Assembly (NCBI GenBank): GCA_964516295.1
Contig: CAZEYT010000063.1
Span: 1-16,088, forward strand
Direction: 5' to 3'
DNA: 16,088 nt
Origin: CAZEYT01 sp964516295
GTDB taxonomy: Bacteria > Verrucomicrobiota > Verrucomicrobiia > Chthoniobacterales > Terrimicrobiaceae
Positions 1 to 7,356 of this stretch are shown one piece after another. The position numbers and the translations under genes were made by a program. How positions within the stretch are numbered: the stretch's first letter is position 1; each line of letters starts with the position of its first letter. Under the pieces are notes generated by a model. The model was not told the DNA's origin. It saw only the letters and a program-made list of their open reading frames with translations, and ran no database searches.

Positions 1-1327
1 CTGGCGCGGGGAGCCAGTTGCTCTCGAGCTCGGCGCCGGGGCTGTCTTTCTGAATATAAAGGGTGAGTGAGCCGTCCGCGTTGGTTTTCATTCCGGGCAG
101 CATGGGGGAATTGATGAGGTAGCGGTTGATCGGATTCTTGATGAGGAGCTGCGTCTTGCCGTCATACATGGTCACGGACCAGAAGGCATTGACCGGCGGG
201 AGCTGCCCGGCGGGAAAGGTGAGCGTGTAGTTGTGCTTGCCGGTGTCGATGATCTCGCCGGAGGCGGTCGTGCGGGTCATGGGATACATGGCCTCGACGG
301 CGTCGTTGCCATAGATCCCGCCCTGGGCGGCGGCGGCGCGCTTGAGCCAGTCGCCATTGTAGAAAGCGGCATCGCCAAAGAGCGAGCCCACCTTCCAGCC
401 GTTGATGTTCTTCATGCCGCCTTCGAGATACTTTTTCACCTTGTCCTCGCCCTCCTTCATGCCGAGCAGGATGGCGGCTTTGTGCTCCAGCGAGAGGTCT
501 TTGAAATCAAACGTCTTGCCGGGGCCGACGCCGATGCGGGCGAGGCGGGCGCGAAGGGCTTCTTCCTGCGGCGTGGAGGGCACGAACTCCAGCGCGGCGT
601 CGAGGTAGGCAAAGAAATTGTCTTTGATGCCCGCGGTCGAGGCCGGGACAAAATCGATCTCCGGTGCGGCCGGTGGTGCGGGTTTTTTCAAGAACGCCGA
701 GAGCGGCTGCACCTGATAGCCGGACTGCACCTTCACGACGTTCGGCATGTCCTCGGCGTTGAAAAGCTGCGTGCGGAAGATGGTCAGCGCGAAGGGCGTT
801 CCCGATTGGAAAACCTCTTGGATTCCCTCCGGCTTCTCGCCCGTCCAGCCGGGGCCAACGATGAGATAACTGCCCGCCTCGTTGCCGGTGGCGCGGCTTC
901 CGATATAGCCGTAGTTGTAAGCGTTGCCGTCGGTAAGCTGGACGGAGTAGTAACGATCTTTCTCGACCGCCGGCACGGTGATCACCATCGGCTCGGCACG
1001 CAGGTCCAGCCACAGCATCGAATAGGGCGTGTCGCTGTTTGGCGTGACAATCGCTGTGTCCTTGTAAGTGAAAACACGGGCCTCGTTGGAGATCGTGTTG
1101 AATGGACCTTTGTATTGCCCGGAGTCCTTGTTCACGCAGAACTCATTCATTACCGCGTAATTCATCACCAGCGGGAGGCCGTAGATGAATCCTTCCTCGG
1201 CAATCGCTTTGGTTTCTTCAAGTCCGGGAAAGGAACTCTGCGCCTTGAGAACGGACGCGGTCCCGGTCAGAGCGACCAATGTCAGCAGCGCGAGGGCGGG
1301 TTTGAGGATGATGCGGGAGCGTTTCAT
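1..1327 (-). CDS. Secreted DUF1254/DUF1214 protein, C-terminus beyond the window
   Basis: Reading the minus strand from the ATG at 1327 gives 442 uninterrupted codons that leave the window at base 1. The N-terminus (MKRSRIILKPALALLTLVAL, then an Ala/Gln-Ser cleavage-type region) is a signal peptide, so the protein is predicted to be exported. A DUF1254 domain follows at about residues 45-190, recognisable by the ITVPAVEKDRYYSVQLTDGN and YNYGYIGSRATG stretches. DUF1214 fills the last third, with FPAGQLPPVNAFWSVTMYDG followed by the NPINRYLINS region. Only the last few dozen residues of the family's usual length are missing. The family is widespread in bacteria and its function is unknown. No Shine-Dalgarno is visible before the ATG. 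The gene is divergent from the AraC-type regulator at 1437 across about 110 bases, so control by that regulator is possible but not shown. Several long plus-strand frames here are shadows of this gene. Confidence 0.92.
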   Translation of the reverse strand, partial: MKRSRIILKPALALLTLVALTGTASVLKAQSSFPGLEETKAIAEEGFIYGLPLVMNYAVMNEFCVNKDSGQYKGPFNTISNEARVFTYKDTAIVTPNSDTPYSMLWLDLRAEPMVITVPAVEKDRYYSVQLTDGNAYNYGYIGSRATGNEAGSYLIVGPGWTGEKPEGIQEVFQSGTPFALTIFRTQLFNAEDMPNVVKVQSGYQVQPLSAFLKKPAPPAAPEIDFVPASTAGIKDNFFAYLDAALEFVPSTPQEEALRARLARIGVGPGKTFDFKDLSLEHKAAILLGMKEGEDKVKKYLEGGMKNINGWKVGSLFGDAAFYNGDWLKRAAAAQGGIYGNDAVEAMYPMTRTTASGEIIDTGKHNYTLTFPAGQLPPVNAFWSVTMYDGKTQLLIKNPINRYLINSPMLPGMKTNADGSLTLYIQKDSPGAELESNWLPAP

Positions 1328-1436
1328 GGTGTTGATTAAACGGAAAGTTGATAAAGAAGCAGGCTCGGGTGACCCTCAACAAGGATGATCGTGATCAAGT
1401 TTCCTTAGACGGAAGCGAGGTTTTGGACTATCCGAT

Positions 1437-2480
1437 TTGTGCGACCTGTTTCGTTATCATCCCAAAAAACAAGTGAAGACCAGCGGGCCATTTGAGTCGG
1501 AAGCCATCCTTTTTCCCGCCGGGTTGGCGGTTCGTGCGCAACTGGGGAGCTACGAAGAACTTTGCGAATTTGCTTCGTTTTGGGATTTGGAAACGATCCA
1601 GTTGGCACCGGGCCGCTATCGCGGAACGCTGGAGGTCATTTATACGGCAAGAACGCAGCTCGCGCTGGCGGACCACGGTTGCGGCACCAGAGTCGGCGGC
1701 ACCGTTCCGGCGAACACCGTGGTTTTGTGTGTGCCCCGGACCAGTCACGTTCCCCTGCAATTCCGCGGGCACCGGGTTCTCGGAAACCACCTGTTCGTGC
1801 AGGATGCCAGGCACGGACTGGATTTCTCCTTCCTGTGCCCGATCTCGATTTATTCGCTGGCGGTAAGAAGGGAAGACGTTGAAAGGCGCGCGGCGATCTT
1901 GTGGAACTGTGATCCCGAGGCGGGCCTCTCCGGGTTGATGCCTTTTGAGAACGAGGCCGCTGCGGATCGCGCGCGCGCGCTGCTGGCCTCAACGCTGAGC
2001 GGCTTCGTTCAAGACCCCCGGGATCTTTCCAATCCGGCGCTGGGTGCGAAAATCGAACGTCGATTGCTCGATGGTCTCCTCTCGACGCTGAGCGAGCCTC
2101 TCCCTCCCGAAAATGCGACGGCCAGGCGGTGGATCGCCCGGCGGGCGGCGGCGGTTTTGGAGGCGCGCTGCCGGGAAGACATCGGCATCGCCGACGTCTG
2201 CGAAACGGTGGGGGCCAGTCGGCGAACGGTTCATCTCGGATTCATGGAATTGTATGGCGTGTCGCCCATGAAGTACCTGCGAGCCCTGCGTCTGAGCGGG
2301 GTAAGACGGGATCTGAGGCGGACACGCGGCGATGCCGCTCACATCACCGCGCTGGCCACGGCTTGGGGGTTCAATCACCTCGGACGCTTCTCCGCCTATT
2401 ATCGCGAGTTTTTTGGTGAACTGCCCTCGTCAGAGCGGGGGGAGTTTGGGACGTCTGGACAATCATTCCGTTCATCGTGA
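1437..2480 (+). CDS. AraC-family transcriptional regulator, EutR-like architecture
   Basis: This is a 347-residue DNA-binding regulator. The C-terminal 110 residues carry the two helix-turn-helix motifs of AraC proteins. The first is in IADVCETVGASRRTVHLGF. The second is in ITALATAWGFNHLGRFSAYY, followed by FFGELPSS, the usual end of the domain. The spacing and wording (ASRRTVHLGF, then AWGFNHLGRF) resemble EutR, the ethanolamine-operon activator, more than AraC itself, but no ethanolamine genes are present and the ligand is unknown. The N-terminal 220 residues are a poorly conserved sensor domain. The start is uncertain: the first in-frame codon available is TTG at 1437, and GTG at 1473 is an equally plausible choice; no ATG is suitably placed. 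The stop codon overlaps an alternative GTG start of the next gene, which suggests co-transcription with the exported hydrolase downstream. Confidence 0.88.
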   Translation: MCDLFRYHPKKQVKTSGPFESEAILFPAGLAVRAQLGSYEELCEFASFWDLETIQLAPGRYRGTLEVIYTARTQLALADHGCGTRVGGTVPANTVVLCVPRTSHVPLQFRGHRVLGNHLFVQDARHGLDFSFLCPISIYSLAVRREDVERRAAILWNCDPEAGLSGLMPFENEAAADRARALLASTLSGFVQDPRDLSNPALGAKIERRLLDGLLSTLSEPLPPENATARRWIARRAAAVLEARCREDIGIADVCETVGASRRTVHLGFMELYGVSPMKYLRALRLSGVRRDLRRTRGDAAHITALATAWGFNHLGRFSAYYREFFGELPSSERGEFGTSGQSFRSS

Positions 2481-2509
2481 TCCATTCCGCCACTCAACCG
2501 TTCCTTCTC

Positions 2510-3739
2510 ATGCACCGAGTCTCTGCATTAGGTCTTTTGCTTGTGTTCCTGATGGTGCCGTCCTTGGGCGGTCAGTCTTACACGAGTCCGTTTACGATCA
2601 GTCTGAGTTCCGAGATTTCGACGTGGACTTCGGATTTCGGGAACCGACAGTCGATCATCGACTCCCACTCCTCACCGGTTCCCGCCGACTGGTATACCAC
2701 CGCCTATCCCAATCCGTCATGGGGTCCGATGAATCCCCAGCTTTACTCGGTCGGTTCGTTGAGCGGGCCGGGAGCCGCCGCGGCGCAGGCACTCCGATTC
2801 GACCGTGGCAACGAGGTTTACAACGTTGCGATGAACTCGGTCCCCTCCGGGGTGAACGAATTCGAATGGGCGAGGCAGCGGCTGATGTTCGCCGCGAAGC
2901 AACTCATCGGCACCCATTACCAACACTTCCATCTTCCGAACTTCGATCCCGCCCAGATTGCGGTGCCGGGCTACACCTTTCCCTGGCAGGCGGTGAGCAA
3001 TGGCACAAACCTCCAGACGACCCAACAGCTTTACAACGGATCTCTCACTTACACCGTGGCCAACCCTTACAAGGACGCCTACGGGTTTCCCCAGCCCGGA
3101 ATCGATTGCACGGATTTCTCCGTTTATATCTACAACCTCGCCCTCGGGGTGCAGATGCACTCGGGCACGTCCACTCAGATCAGCTTCGTTAACGGAAATG
3201 GCGATTCGGTGGCGCTGGGACCGGAAGCCATTCCGCGGTCAACGCTCGTCAGCGCGTCTGGTGAAATGATCGCGCCCACGTTTTTGAAGGGACCGAATTT
3301 TGGAACCGCCATCCGCAATGGTCCGGGCAGCCTCGATGGAGTCATCTCCCAACTCCAGCCGGGTGACCTCCTTTACATGCATGGCGGAGACAGCATTCTC
3401 CATGTAGTTGTTTGGCTCGGTCTTTATGGGACCAATGCCAACGGATCACCATCCACCGTTCCGCTGGTCATCAGCAGTCACGACAACACACCGGCGATTT
3501 TCGACACGCAGGATATTGACGCGTTTGGATATCCCACGGACGGCGACATCGTTGGTCACCTGCCGCCCCCGGGCGTTCACATTCTTCCGTTCACATCCGA
3601 GAATTGGTTTTATCAAAACTTCAGCGTGGCGATGCAGGTCATTCCTATTCCGGAGCCCTCGGCGATTGGGTTGCTCGGTCTCGGCGGCTTGGTGTTGGTC
3701 GCGGTTCGTCTCTTAAGCCGGCGGTCGGGCAGGGGGTAA
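2510..3739 (+). CDS. Exported NlpC/P60-like cysteine hydrolase with PEP-CTERM sorting tail
   Basis: From the ATG at 2510 the product has 409 residues. It begins with a signal peptide (MHRVSALGLLLVFLMVPSLG). The middle shows the marks of an NlpC/P60-type fold: Cys200 in GIDCTDFS, His298 in SILHVVVWLG after the QPGDLLYMHGG turn, and His324 in ISSHDN as a candidate third residue. The upstream QLIGTHYQHFHLPNFDP segment is also typical of this group. Such enzymes cleave amide bonds, often in peptidoglycan, but the substrate here is unknown. The C-terminus has PEP at residues 381-383, a hydrophobic helix and an Arg-rich end (RRSGRG), which is the PEP-CTERM signal processed by exosortase. An in-frame GTG at 2477 would overlap the regulator's stop (GTGA) but would put 11 extra residues before the signal peptide, so ATG 2510 is preferred. 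Exosortase itself is not in the window. Confidence 0.85.
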   Translation: MHRVSALGLLLVFLMVPSLGGQSYTSPFTISLSSEISTWTSDFGNRQSIIDSHSSPVPADWYTTAYPNPSWGPMNPQLYSVGSLSGPGAAAAQALRFDRGNEVYNVAMNSVPSGVNEFEWARQRLMFAAKQLIGTHYQHFHLPNFDPAQIAVPGYTFPWQAVSNGTNLQTTQQLYNGSLTYTVANPYKDAYGFPQPGIDCTDFSVYIYNLALGVQMHSGTSTQISFVNGNGDSVALGPEAIPRSTLVSASGEMIAPTFLKGPNFGTAIRNGPGSLDGVISQLQPGDLLYMHGGDSILHVVVWLGLYGTNANGSPSTVPLVISSHDNTPAIFDTQDIDAFGYPTDGDIVGHLPPPGVHILPFTSENWFYQNFSVAMQVIPIPEPSAIGLLGLGGLVLVAVRLLSRRSGRG

Positions 3740-3824
3740 GCCGAAAAAGGGGTTCTTTTGGCGGCCTGATGTAAACCTCTTCCGACCGCAAGCACGCCAG
3801 CAAGGGAGGCTAAGCAACAAGATT

Positions 3825-3870
3825 TCTGTAAAAGTGGTCGGGTGATGAGGGGTGCAGTGGCTTTTACAGA
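3825..3870. repeat. Inverted repeat, 10-bp perfect arms
   Basis: TCTGTAAAAG at 3825-3834 is the exact reverse complement of CTTTTACAGA at 3861-3870, with 26 bases between. It lies 85 bases after the stop of the exported hydrolase. No T-run follows either arm, so it is not a standard terminator. It may be an RNA stem or a protein-binding site. Confidence 0.6.
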
Positions 3871-3925
3871 CGAGATGTTGCACTACCACGAGGCATCGCC
3901 TTGGGGACGAAAAAAGACCTCACAA

Positions 3926-3961
3926 GATCTCTGACGACCGCCCCGAGCGACATCAGAGATC
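3926..3961. repeat. Inverted repeat, 9-bp perfect arms
   Basis: GATCTCTGA at 3926-3934 is exactly complementary to TCAGAGATC at 3953-3961, with an 18-base GC-rich loop. There is no T-tract after it. It is the second of three arms-perfect repeats in this spacer. Confidence 0.55.
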
Positions 3962-4084
3962 GTGCGCGGGAGTTTTGCGTTCCGGAATTGACGTGGACCA
4001 ACGGAAAGGCCCCGGAGCACAAAGATTGCCTTTCGGCGGTTGGTTGACCGGGCGGGAGAGTGTCCGTCGGTGGGATGGATTTTC

Positions 4085-4107
4085 GGCATTGATTCTTTTT
4101 CAATGCC
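4085..4107 (+). terminator. Short hairpin before tRNA-Lys; possible terminator or operator
   Basis: GGCATTGA (4085-4092) pairs perfectly with TCAATGCC (4100-4107) around a 7-base TTCTTTT loop. Five bases later there is a run of T (4113-4117). On the plus strand this resembles a Rho-independent terminator with a displaced T-tract, which would isolate tRNA-Lys from upstream transcription. The left arm also contains TTGATT, a possible -35 element with TACTTT at 4111-4116 as -10, so it could equally belong to the tRNA promoter. Confidence 0.4.
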
Positions 4108-4128
4108 CGCTACTTTTTCGAGTCCTTC

Positions 4129-4200
4129 GGGTTGGTAGCTCAATGGTAGAGCAGCGCCCTTTTAAGGCGTTGGTTGTGGGTTCGAGTCCCACCCAACCCA
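4129..4200 (+). tRNA. tRNA-Lys (anticodon TTT)
   Basis: A 72-base cloverleaf folds without mismatches apart from one G-U pair. The acceptor stem is GGGTTGG/CCAACCC, the D stem is GCTC/GAGC, and the anticodon stem is GCGCC/GGCGT with loop CTTTTAA (anticodon TTT at 4161-4163). The T arm is GTGGG-TTCGAGT-CCCAC and the discriminator is A at 4200. CCA is not encoded. The tRNA ends six bases before the stop codon of the convergent SbtA-type gene. Confidence 0.97.
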
Positions 4201-4205
4201 AGTTT

Positions 4206-5189
4206 TTAACCCAAACCGGCAAGCCACTGGGCATAGCCGTAGTAGAGGGGCAGCCCGAAAAGGAGGTTGAAGGGGAATGTGACGCCGAGGGACGACGTGA
4301 GGTAGATGCCCGGATTGGCGGTCGGCAGGGTGGCCCGGACGGCGGCCGGGGCGTCGATGTAAGAGGCGCTGGCGACCATGGCTCCGAAGACAAAACTGCC
4401 ACCGATGCCAAGTCCGACGAGCGAGCCGAGGGTAACGCCTGCGATGCCGTGTACGATGGGGGCGATGATACCCCACGCAATGAGCCGGGGGCCGAGGCGG
4501 AAGAAGTCGCGGAAGTGGCGGGCGGCGACCATGCCCATCTCGAGCAGAAACAAGACCAGAATGCCCCGAAAGGCATCTTCGAAGACGAGCTTGATGGGTT
4601 GGAATCCCTGTTCGCCAATGATGACGCCCATGACGAGTCCACCGAGGAGCAGAATCACGCTCCGCCCGCGCAGGGTGTCCACAAGGGCTTCGCGGAGATC
4701 GATGGACCCGTCGTCGCGTTCTTTTTGCATTGCGATCCGGGCGCACAGCAGGGCCACGAGGATGGCCCATTCCATGAGGCTGGCGAGAAGCGGGAGAAAT
4801 GGTTCGGCGGGGTTGCCGAGCTTGGCGGTGAAGCTTAACGCAGCCAGGAACGTCACGGAAGAAACCGATCCATAGAGCGCGGCAAGTCCGGCAGCGTTGG
4901 CAGCGTCGAGGCGAAGAATTTTTTTCGTGGCCCAGAAGATCCACACGGGCAAAAGAACCGCGACGACGACGGCGGCAAGAGCCGGCTTCCAGAGTTCCTC
5001 CCAGCCCGCGGCGGCGAGTTCGGTGCCGCCTTTCAGCGCGATGGAAAAGACGAGGTAGATGGAGATCGCATTGAGAACCGGTTGGGGAAATTCCAGTTCG
5101 CTCTTCACGAGCGTCGCGGCGACGCCGATGAGGAAGGCGATGGCGATGGGAGAGAGAAGGTTTGAAAGAAGAAGCTCGTAGGCGCTCAC
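4206..5189 (-). CDS. sbtA: SbtA-type sodium-dependent bicarbonate transporter
   Basis: This 327-residue integral membrane protein matches the SbtA (formerly DUF897) family, which imports bicarbonate with sodium across the inner membrane. The sequence is almost wholly hydrophobic, in two halves of about five helices each. Hallmarks are LYGSVSSVTFLAAL in the first half and, near the C-terminus, YIDAPAAVRATLPTANP followed by LTSSLGVTFPFN and a GLPLYY end. The cytoplasmic loop between the halves (around QKERDDGSIDLREALVD) is short, so the protein is smaller than cyanobacterial SbtA. The regulator SbtB is not nearby. The start is GTG at 5189; no strong ribosome-binding site or better ATG is seen. 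An AT-rich palindrome at 5347-5365 lies upstream in its 236-base leader region. In a heterotroph the likely role is supplying bicarbonate to carboxylases; that is inference. Confidence 0.9.
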   Translation of the reverse strand: MSAYELLLSNLLSPIAIAFLIGVAATLVKSELEFPQPVLNAISIYLVFSIALKGGTELAAAGWEELWKPALAAVVVAVLLPVWIFWATKKILRLDAANAAGLAALYGSVSSVTFLAALSFTAKLGNPAEPFLPLLASLMEWAILVALLCARIAMQKERDDGSIDLREALVDTLRGRSVILLLGGLVMGVIIGEQGFQPIKLVFEDAFRGILVLFLLEMGMVAARHFRDFFRLGPRLIAWGIIAPIVHGIAGVTLGSLVGLGIGGSFVFGAMVASASYIDAPAAVRATLPTANPGIYLTSSLGVTFPFNLLFGLPLYYGYAQWLAGLG

Positions 5190-5346
5190 GGACGGGACTC
5201 GGTGAGATCCGCCCGGGGGTGGCTGGGTCTGGCTGTGGATTGGGGCATGGTGGTAATTGGTGATCCGCCGGGGCGGACTGGTCGGCCCCGACGAAGCCGA
5301 ATGATTTCAGATTCCACGCCATTCGCTCCAATAGAATGTTGTAAGA

Positions 5347-5365
5347 CTATTATTCTCTTTAATAG
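5347..5365 (-). promoter_or_regulatory. AT-rich palindrome upstream of the SbtA-type gene
   Basis: CTATTA (5347-5352) and TAATAG (5360-5365) are perfect inverted arms around 7 bases, in a locally AT-rich block within a GC-rich region. The core reads TTA-N7-TAA, which fits the loose TNA-N7/8-TNA pattern known for CbbR/CmpR-type LysR regulators of carbon-uptake genes. No such regulator is in the window. The block is the best promoter candidate for the transporter start at 5189, but no clear -35/-10 pair was found. Confidence 0.35.
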
Positions 5366-5425
5366 ATGGATGAAGGCCGCCCGGATGGATGGCGCCGCGT
5401 GTTCGGGGTGCGGTGCGAAAGCCCG

Positions 5426-5572
5426 CTATTCTTCGTCCGGGGGATGGCGGTCGAAGCCGTGGATTTTTTCGGTTTCTTTCGGGGTGGTGAGAACCTTATA
5501 GATGCACCAGGCGAAGGCGATGGTGACGAAGCCGACGGAAGCGAGCATGACGATCCAGCCGCCGGGGGTCAT
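5426..5572 (-). CDS. 48-residue one-helix protein, predicted small subunit of the NSS transporter (MetS-like)
   Basis: This small gene encodes MTPGGWIVMLASVGFVTIAF followed by AWCIYKVLTTP and a charged tail ending HPPDEE. It has one membrane helix (about residues 5-27), then a short hydrophilic C-terminus. Its ATG overlaps the TGA of the transporter gene by four bases (ATGA read on the minus strand), so the two are almost certainly translated as a pair. Small one-helix partners of this kind are known for NSS transporters; MetS of the Corynebacterium MetPS methionine/alanine importer is the characterised case. The GWCIYKVLTTP-ETEKIHGF type of ending is one I associate with such partners in this bacterial group. 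A role in assembly or activity of the symporter is inferred. Gene finders can miss it because of its size. Confidence 0.85.
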   Translation of the reverse strand: MTPGGWIVMLASVGFVTIAFAWCIYKVLTTPKETEKIHGFDRHPPDEE

Positions 5573-7284
5573 GACTTTTTCTCCGGTTGGAAGGTGAGGT
5601 AGGCCTTGGCGCGGGCGGCGAGGAGTGTGACAAAGGCCCCGAACGCGGTGGCGAGGAGGATGGCCATCCAGGCGACGGCGTTGGGGGCGATGAAGAGATC
5701 TTTCACGTAGCTGCTGATCTGGGATTTGCCGCCGCCGAGGGGGATGCCAAGGACGTTGACGGTGACCCAAAGGGCGAAGATGGCAAGGAGGAAGGCGGGG
5801 GAGACATATTTCATAATGAATCCGGCCCACGCGGGAATGGGAAAGGCTGCTCCGCGTGCAGCTTCGGCAAGGCCGGTTTTGATTCCCATGACCCAGCCGA
5901 AGACGATGATTTGAACGGTGGCGAGGACGAAGATGAGAAACGTGCCGATCCAGAAGTCGAGAGTGTCGAGGGCCTTGAGGTCTTTGCTGAAGTAGAAAAC
6001 AAAGCCGCACCCGGCGGCGGTGATGAAGCCGAGAATGGCGACCGATTGGCGGCGTCCGATGGAGAGCGCTTCCTCAAGGAATGCGATGCCCGGCTGGAGC
6101 ATCGAGATCGAACTGGTAACGGCCGCGAGGAAAAGCAGGAAAAAGAACAGGGCTCCGAACCAGCGTCCGCCCGGCATTTCGGAGAAGACCATGGGCAGGA
6201 CATTGAACCCGAGGCCGAAGGTCGAGACCATCCCCGCGACTCCAGCGACGCCGAAAAAGGCCACGGCGGCCGGGATGGTGATGAGACCGCCGAGCGCGAC
6301 TTCGCAGAACTCGTTCGCGCTCGTCGCCGAGGCACCGCTGAGCACGACATCGTCGCGGCGGCCGAGGTAGCTGGCATAGGTGAGGATGACGCCAAAGCCG
6401 ACGCTGAGCGAAAAGAAGATCTGCCCGGCGGCGGCGAGCCAGAGTTGGGGATTGGCGAGTTGGTGGAGGAGGGAAACCTCGCGCACGCGGAGCTGCGGAT
6501 CGACCGCCGCAGCGGCGCGGGCCTCCGCGATAATCCGGCTGTCGATGAGACGTCGAACGGTGGTCCACTCCCCGCCTTCGTTTTTTTCGAGAAGAACTTT
6601 CTCGGGGTTCCACATGAAGCCCAAACCATTGAGCACGTTTTCTTCCGGCTGGGCGGGGTCGGGGGTGCCGAGGGTGAGAACACGTACGAGGACGATGATG
6701 GCGATGACGACCAGTGCTGGCATGGCGAAATTGCAGAACCATTCGATGCCTTTCGAAATGCCGCGGTAGATGAGGAGGAAATTCAGGATGAAGACGATCG
6801 CCAACCAGGTGCCGGCGTAGTTGAGGCCGAATCCGATGGCGCTGCCATCGCTGTTGACGCCGATCATTCTTTGGAAGAAAGCTCCGGCTTCGGAGACCTG
6901 GGTGAAGTGCATGTTGCCGACGGCGAAGTTGAAGGCGTAGCCAAGGCACCATGACTCGATAACGACGTAATACATGTAGATCACGACCGGGACGACGGTT
7001 CCGATGGTTCCCAGAAACCGTCCGGACCGCGAATTCATGCAGGCCATGAGGACTCCCGGGGCGGAATGGAATCCCCGAAGTCCGCCATAGCGCCCCATGG
7101 TCCACTCGGCCCAGCAGATGGGAAGTCCGAGCAGGAGGAGCGCAACGAAGTAGGCGGTCATAAACGCGCCGCCGCCGTATTCGGCCGCCTGGCCGGGGAA
7201 GCGGAGGAAGTTGCCAAGGCCCACGGCACTCCCGGCCACGGCGAGGATGACCCCGATCCGTGATGACCATTGCTCCTTTGCCAT
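5569..7284 (-). CDS. LeuT-type sodium-dependent amino-acid symporter (NSS/SNF family)
   Basis: This 571-residue inner-membrane protein closely follows LeuT. Helix 1 has AGSAVGLGNFLRFP, whose unwound centre binds substrate and sodium, followed by a GGGAF motif. Helix 6 has GQIFFSLSVGFG and TYASYLGRRDD. Helix 7 carries NEFCEV, keeping the Glu at the LeuT E290 position that marks chloride-independent transport. About eleven to twelve helices are visible. Compared with LeuT there is an insertion of roughly 50 hydrophilic residues between helices 5 and 6 (around KNEGGEWTTVRRLIDSR to REVSLLHQLA), which accounts for most of the extra length. The substrate is probably a neutral amino acid, but it cannot be fixed from sequence. 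It is followed by the 48-residue partner with a 4-base overlap and preceded by the DUF309 gene 72 bases upstream. The ATG at 7284 fits the family N-terminus (MAKEQWSSRIG). Confidence 0.95.
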   Translation of the reverse strand: MAKEQWSSRIGVILAVAGSAVGLGNFLRFPGQAAEYGGGAFMTAYFVALLLLGLPICWAEWTMGRYGGLRGFHSAPGVLMACMNSRSGRFLGTIGTVVPVVIYMYYVVIESWCLGYAFNFAVGNMHFTQVSEAGAFFQRMIGVNSDGSAIGFGLNYAGTWLAIVFILNFLLIYRGISKGIEWFCNFAMPALVVIAIIVLVRVLTLGTPDPAQPEENVLNGLGFMWNPEKVLLEKNEGGEWTTVRRLIDSRIIAEARAAAAVDPQLRVREVSLLHQLANPQLWLAAAGQIFFSLSVGFGVILTYASYLGRRDDVVLSGASATSANEFCEVALGGLITIPAAVAFFGVAGVAGMVSTFGLGFNVLPMVFSEMPGGRWFGALFFFLLFLAAVTSSISMLQPGIAFLEEALSIGRRQSVAILGFITAAGCGFVFYFSKDLKALDTLDFWIGTFLIFVLATVQIIVFGWVMGIKTGLAEAARGAAFPIPAWAGFIMKYVSPAFLLAIFALWVTVNVLGIPLGGGKSQISSYVKDLFIAPNAVAWMAILLATAFGAFVTLLAARAKAYLTFQPEKKS

Positions 7285-7356
7285 GGATCGGCACAGTGGA
7301 AAACTCCGCCGCGCAAGTCGAGCGAAACGTTGCGGGATTTCCCGCAGGCGACCATT

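Larger units (their letters stand above)
3740..4128. other. Gene-free spacer with three perfect inverted repeats
   Basis: No convincing gene is present between the exported hydrolase and tRNA-Lys. One plus-strand frame stays open for about 70 codons (ending at the TGA near 4047) but lacks a good start and shows no recognisable family. The stretch holds three perfect inverted repeats, listed separately at 3825-3870, 3926-3961 and 4085-4107. It could be an untranslated or regulatory region, an unrecognised structured RNA, or the remains of an old insertion. Confidence 0.5.

Noticed and set aside
233..1339. Long plus-strand open frame (368 codons)
   Set aside because: It is antisense to the DUF1254/DUF1214 gene, whose minus-strand translation has a signal peptide and recognisable domains; the plus-strand product resembles nothing.
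3850..4050. Possible small gene or transposase remnant before tRNA-Lys
   Set aside because: One frame is open for about 70 codons but has no good start, no ribosome site and no recognisable similarity.
5587..6954. Plus-strand acidic open frame of 455 codons
   Set aside because: It lies opposite the NSS transporter; its Glu/Asp/Gly-rich composition is the usual shadow of hydrophobic codons in GC-rich DNA.
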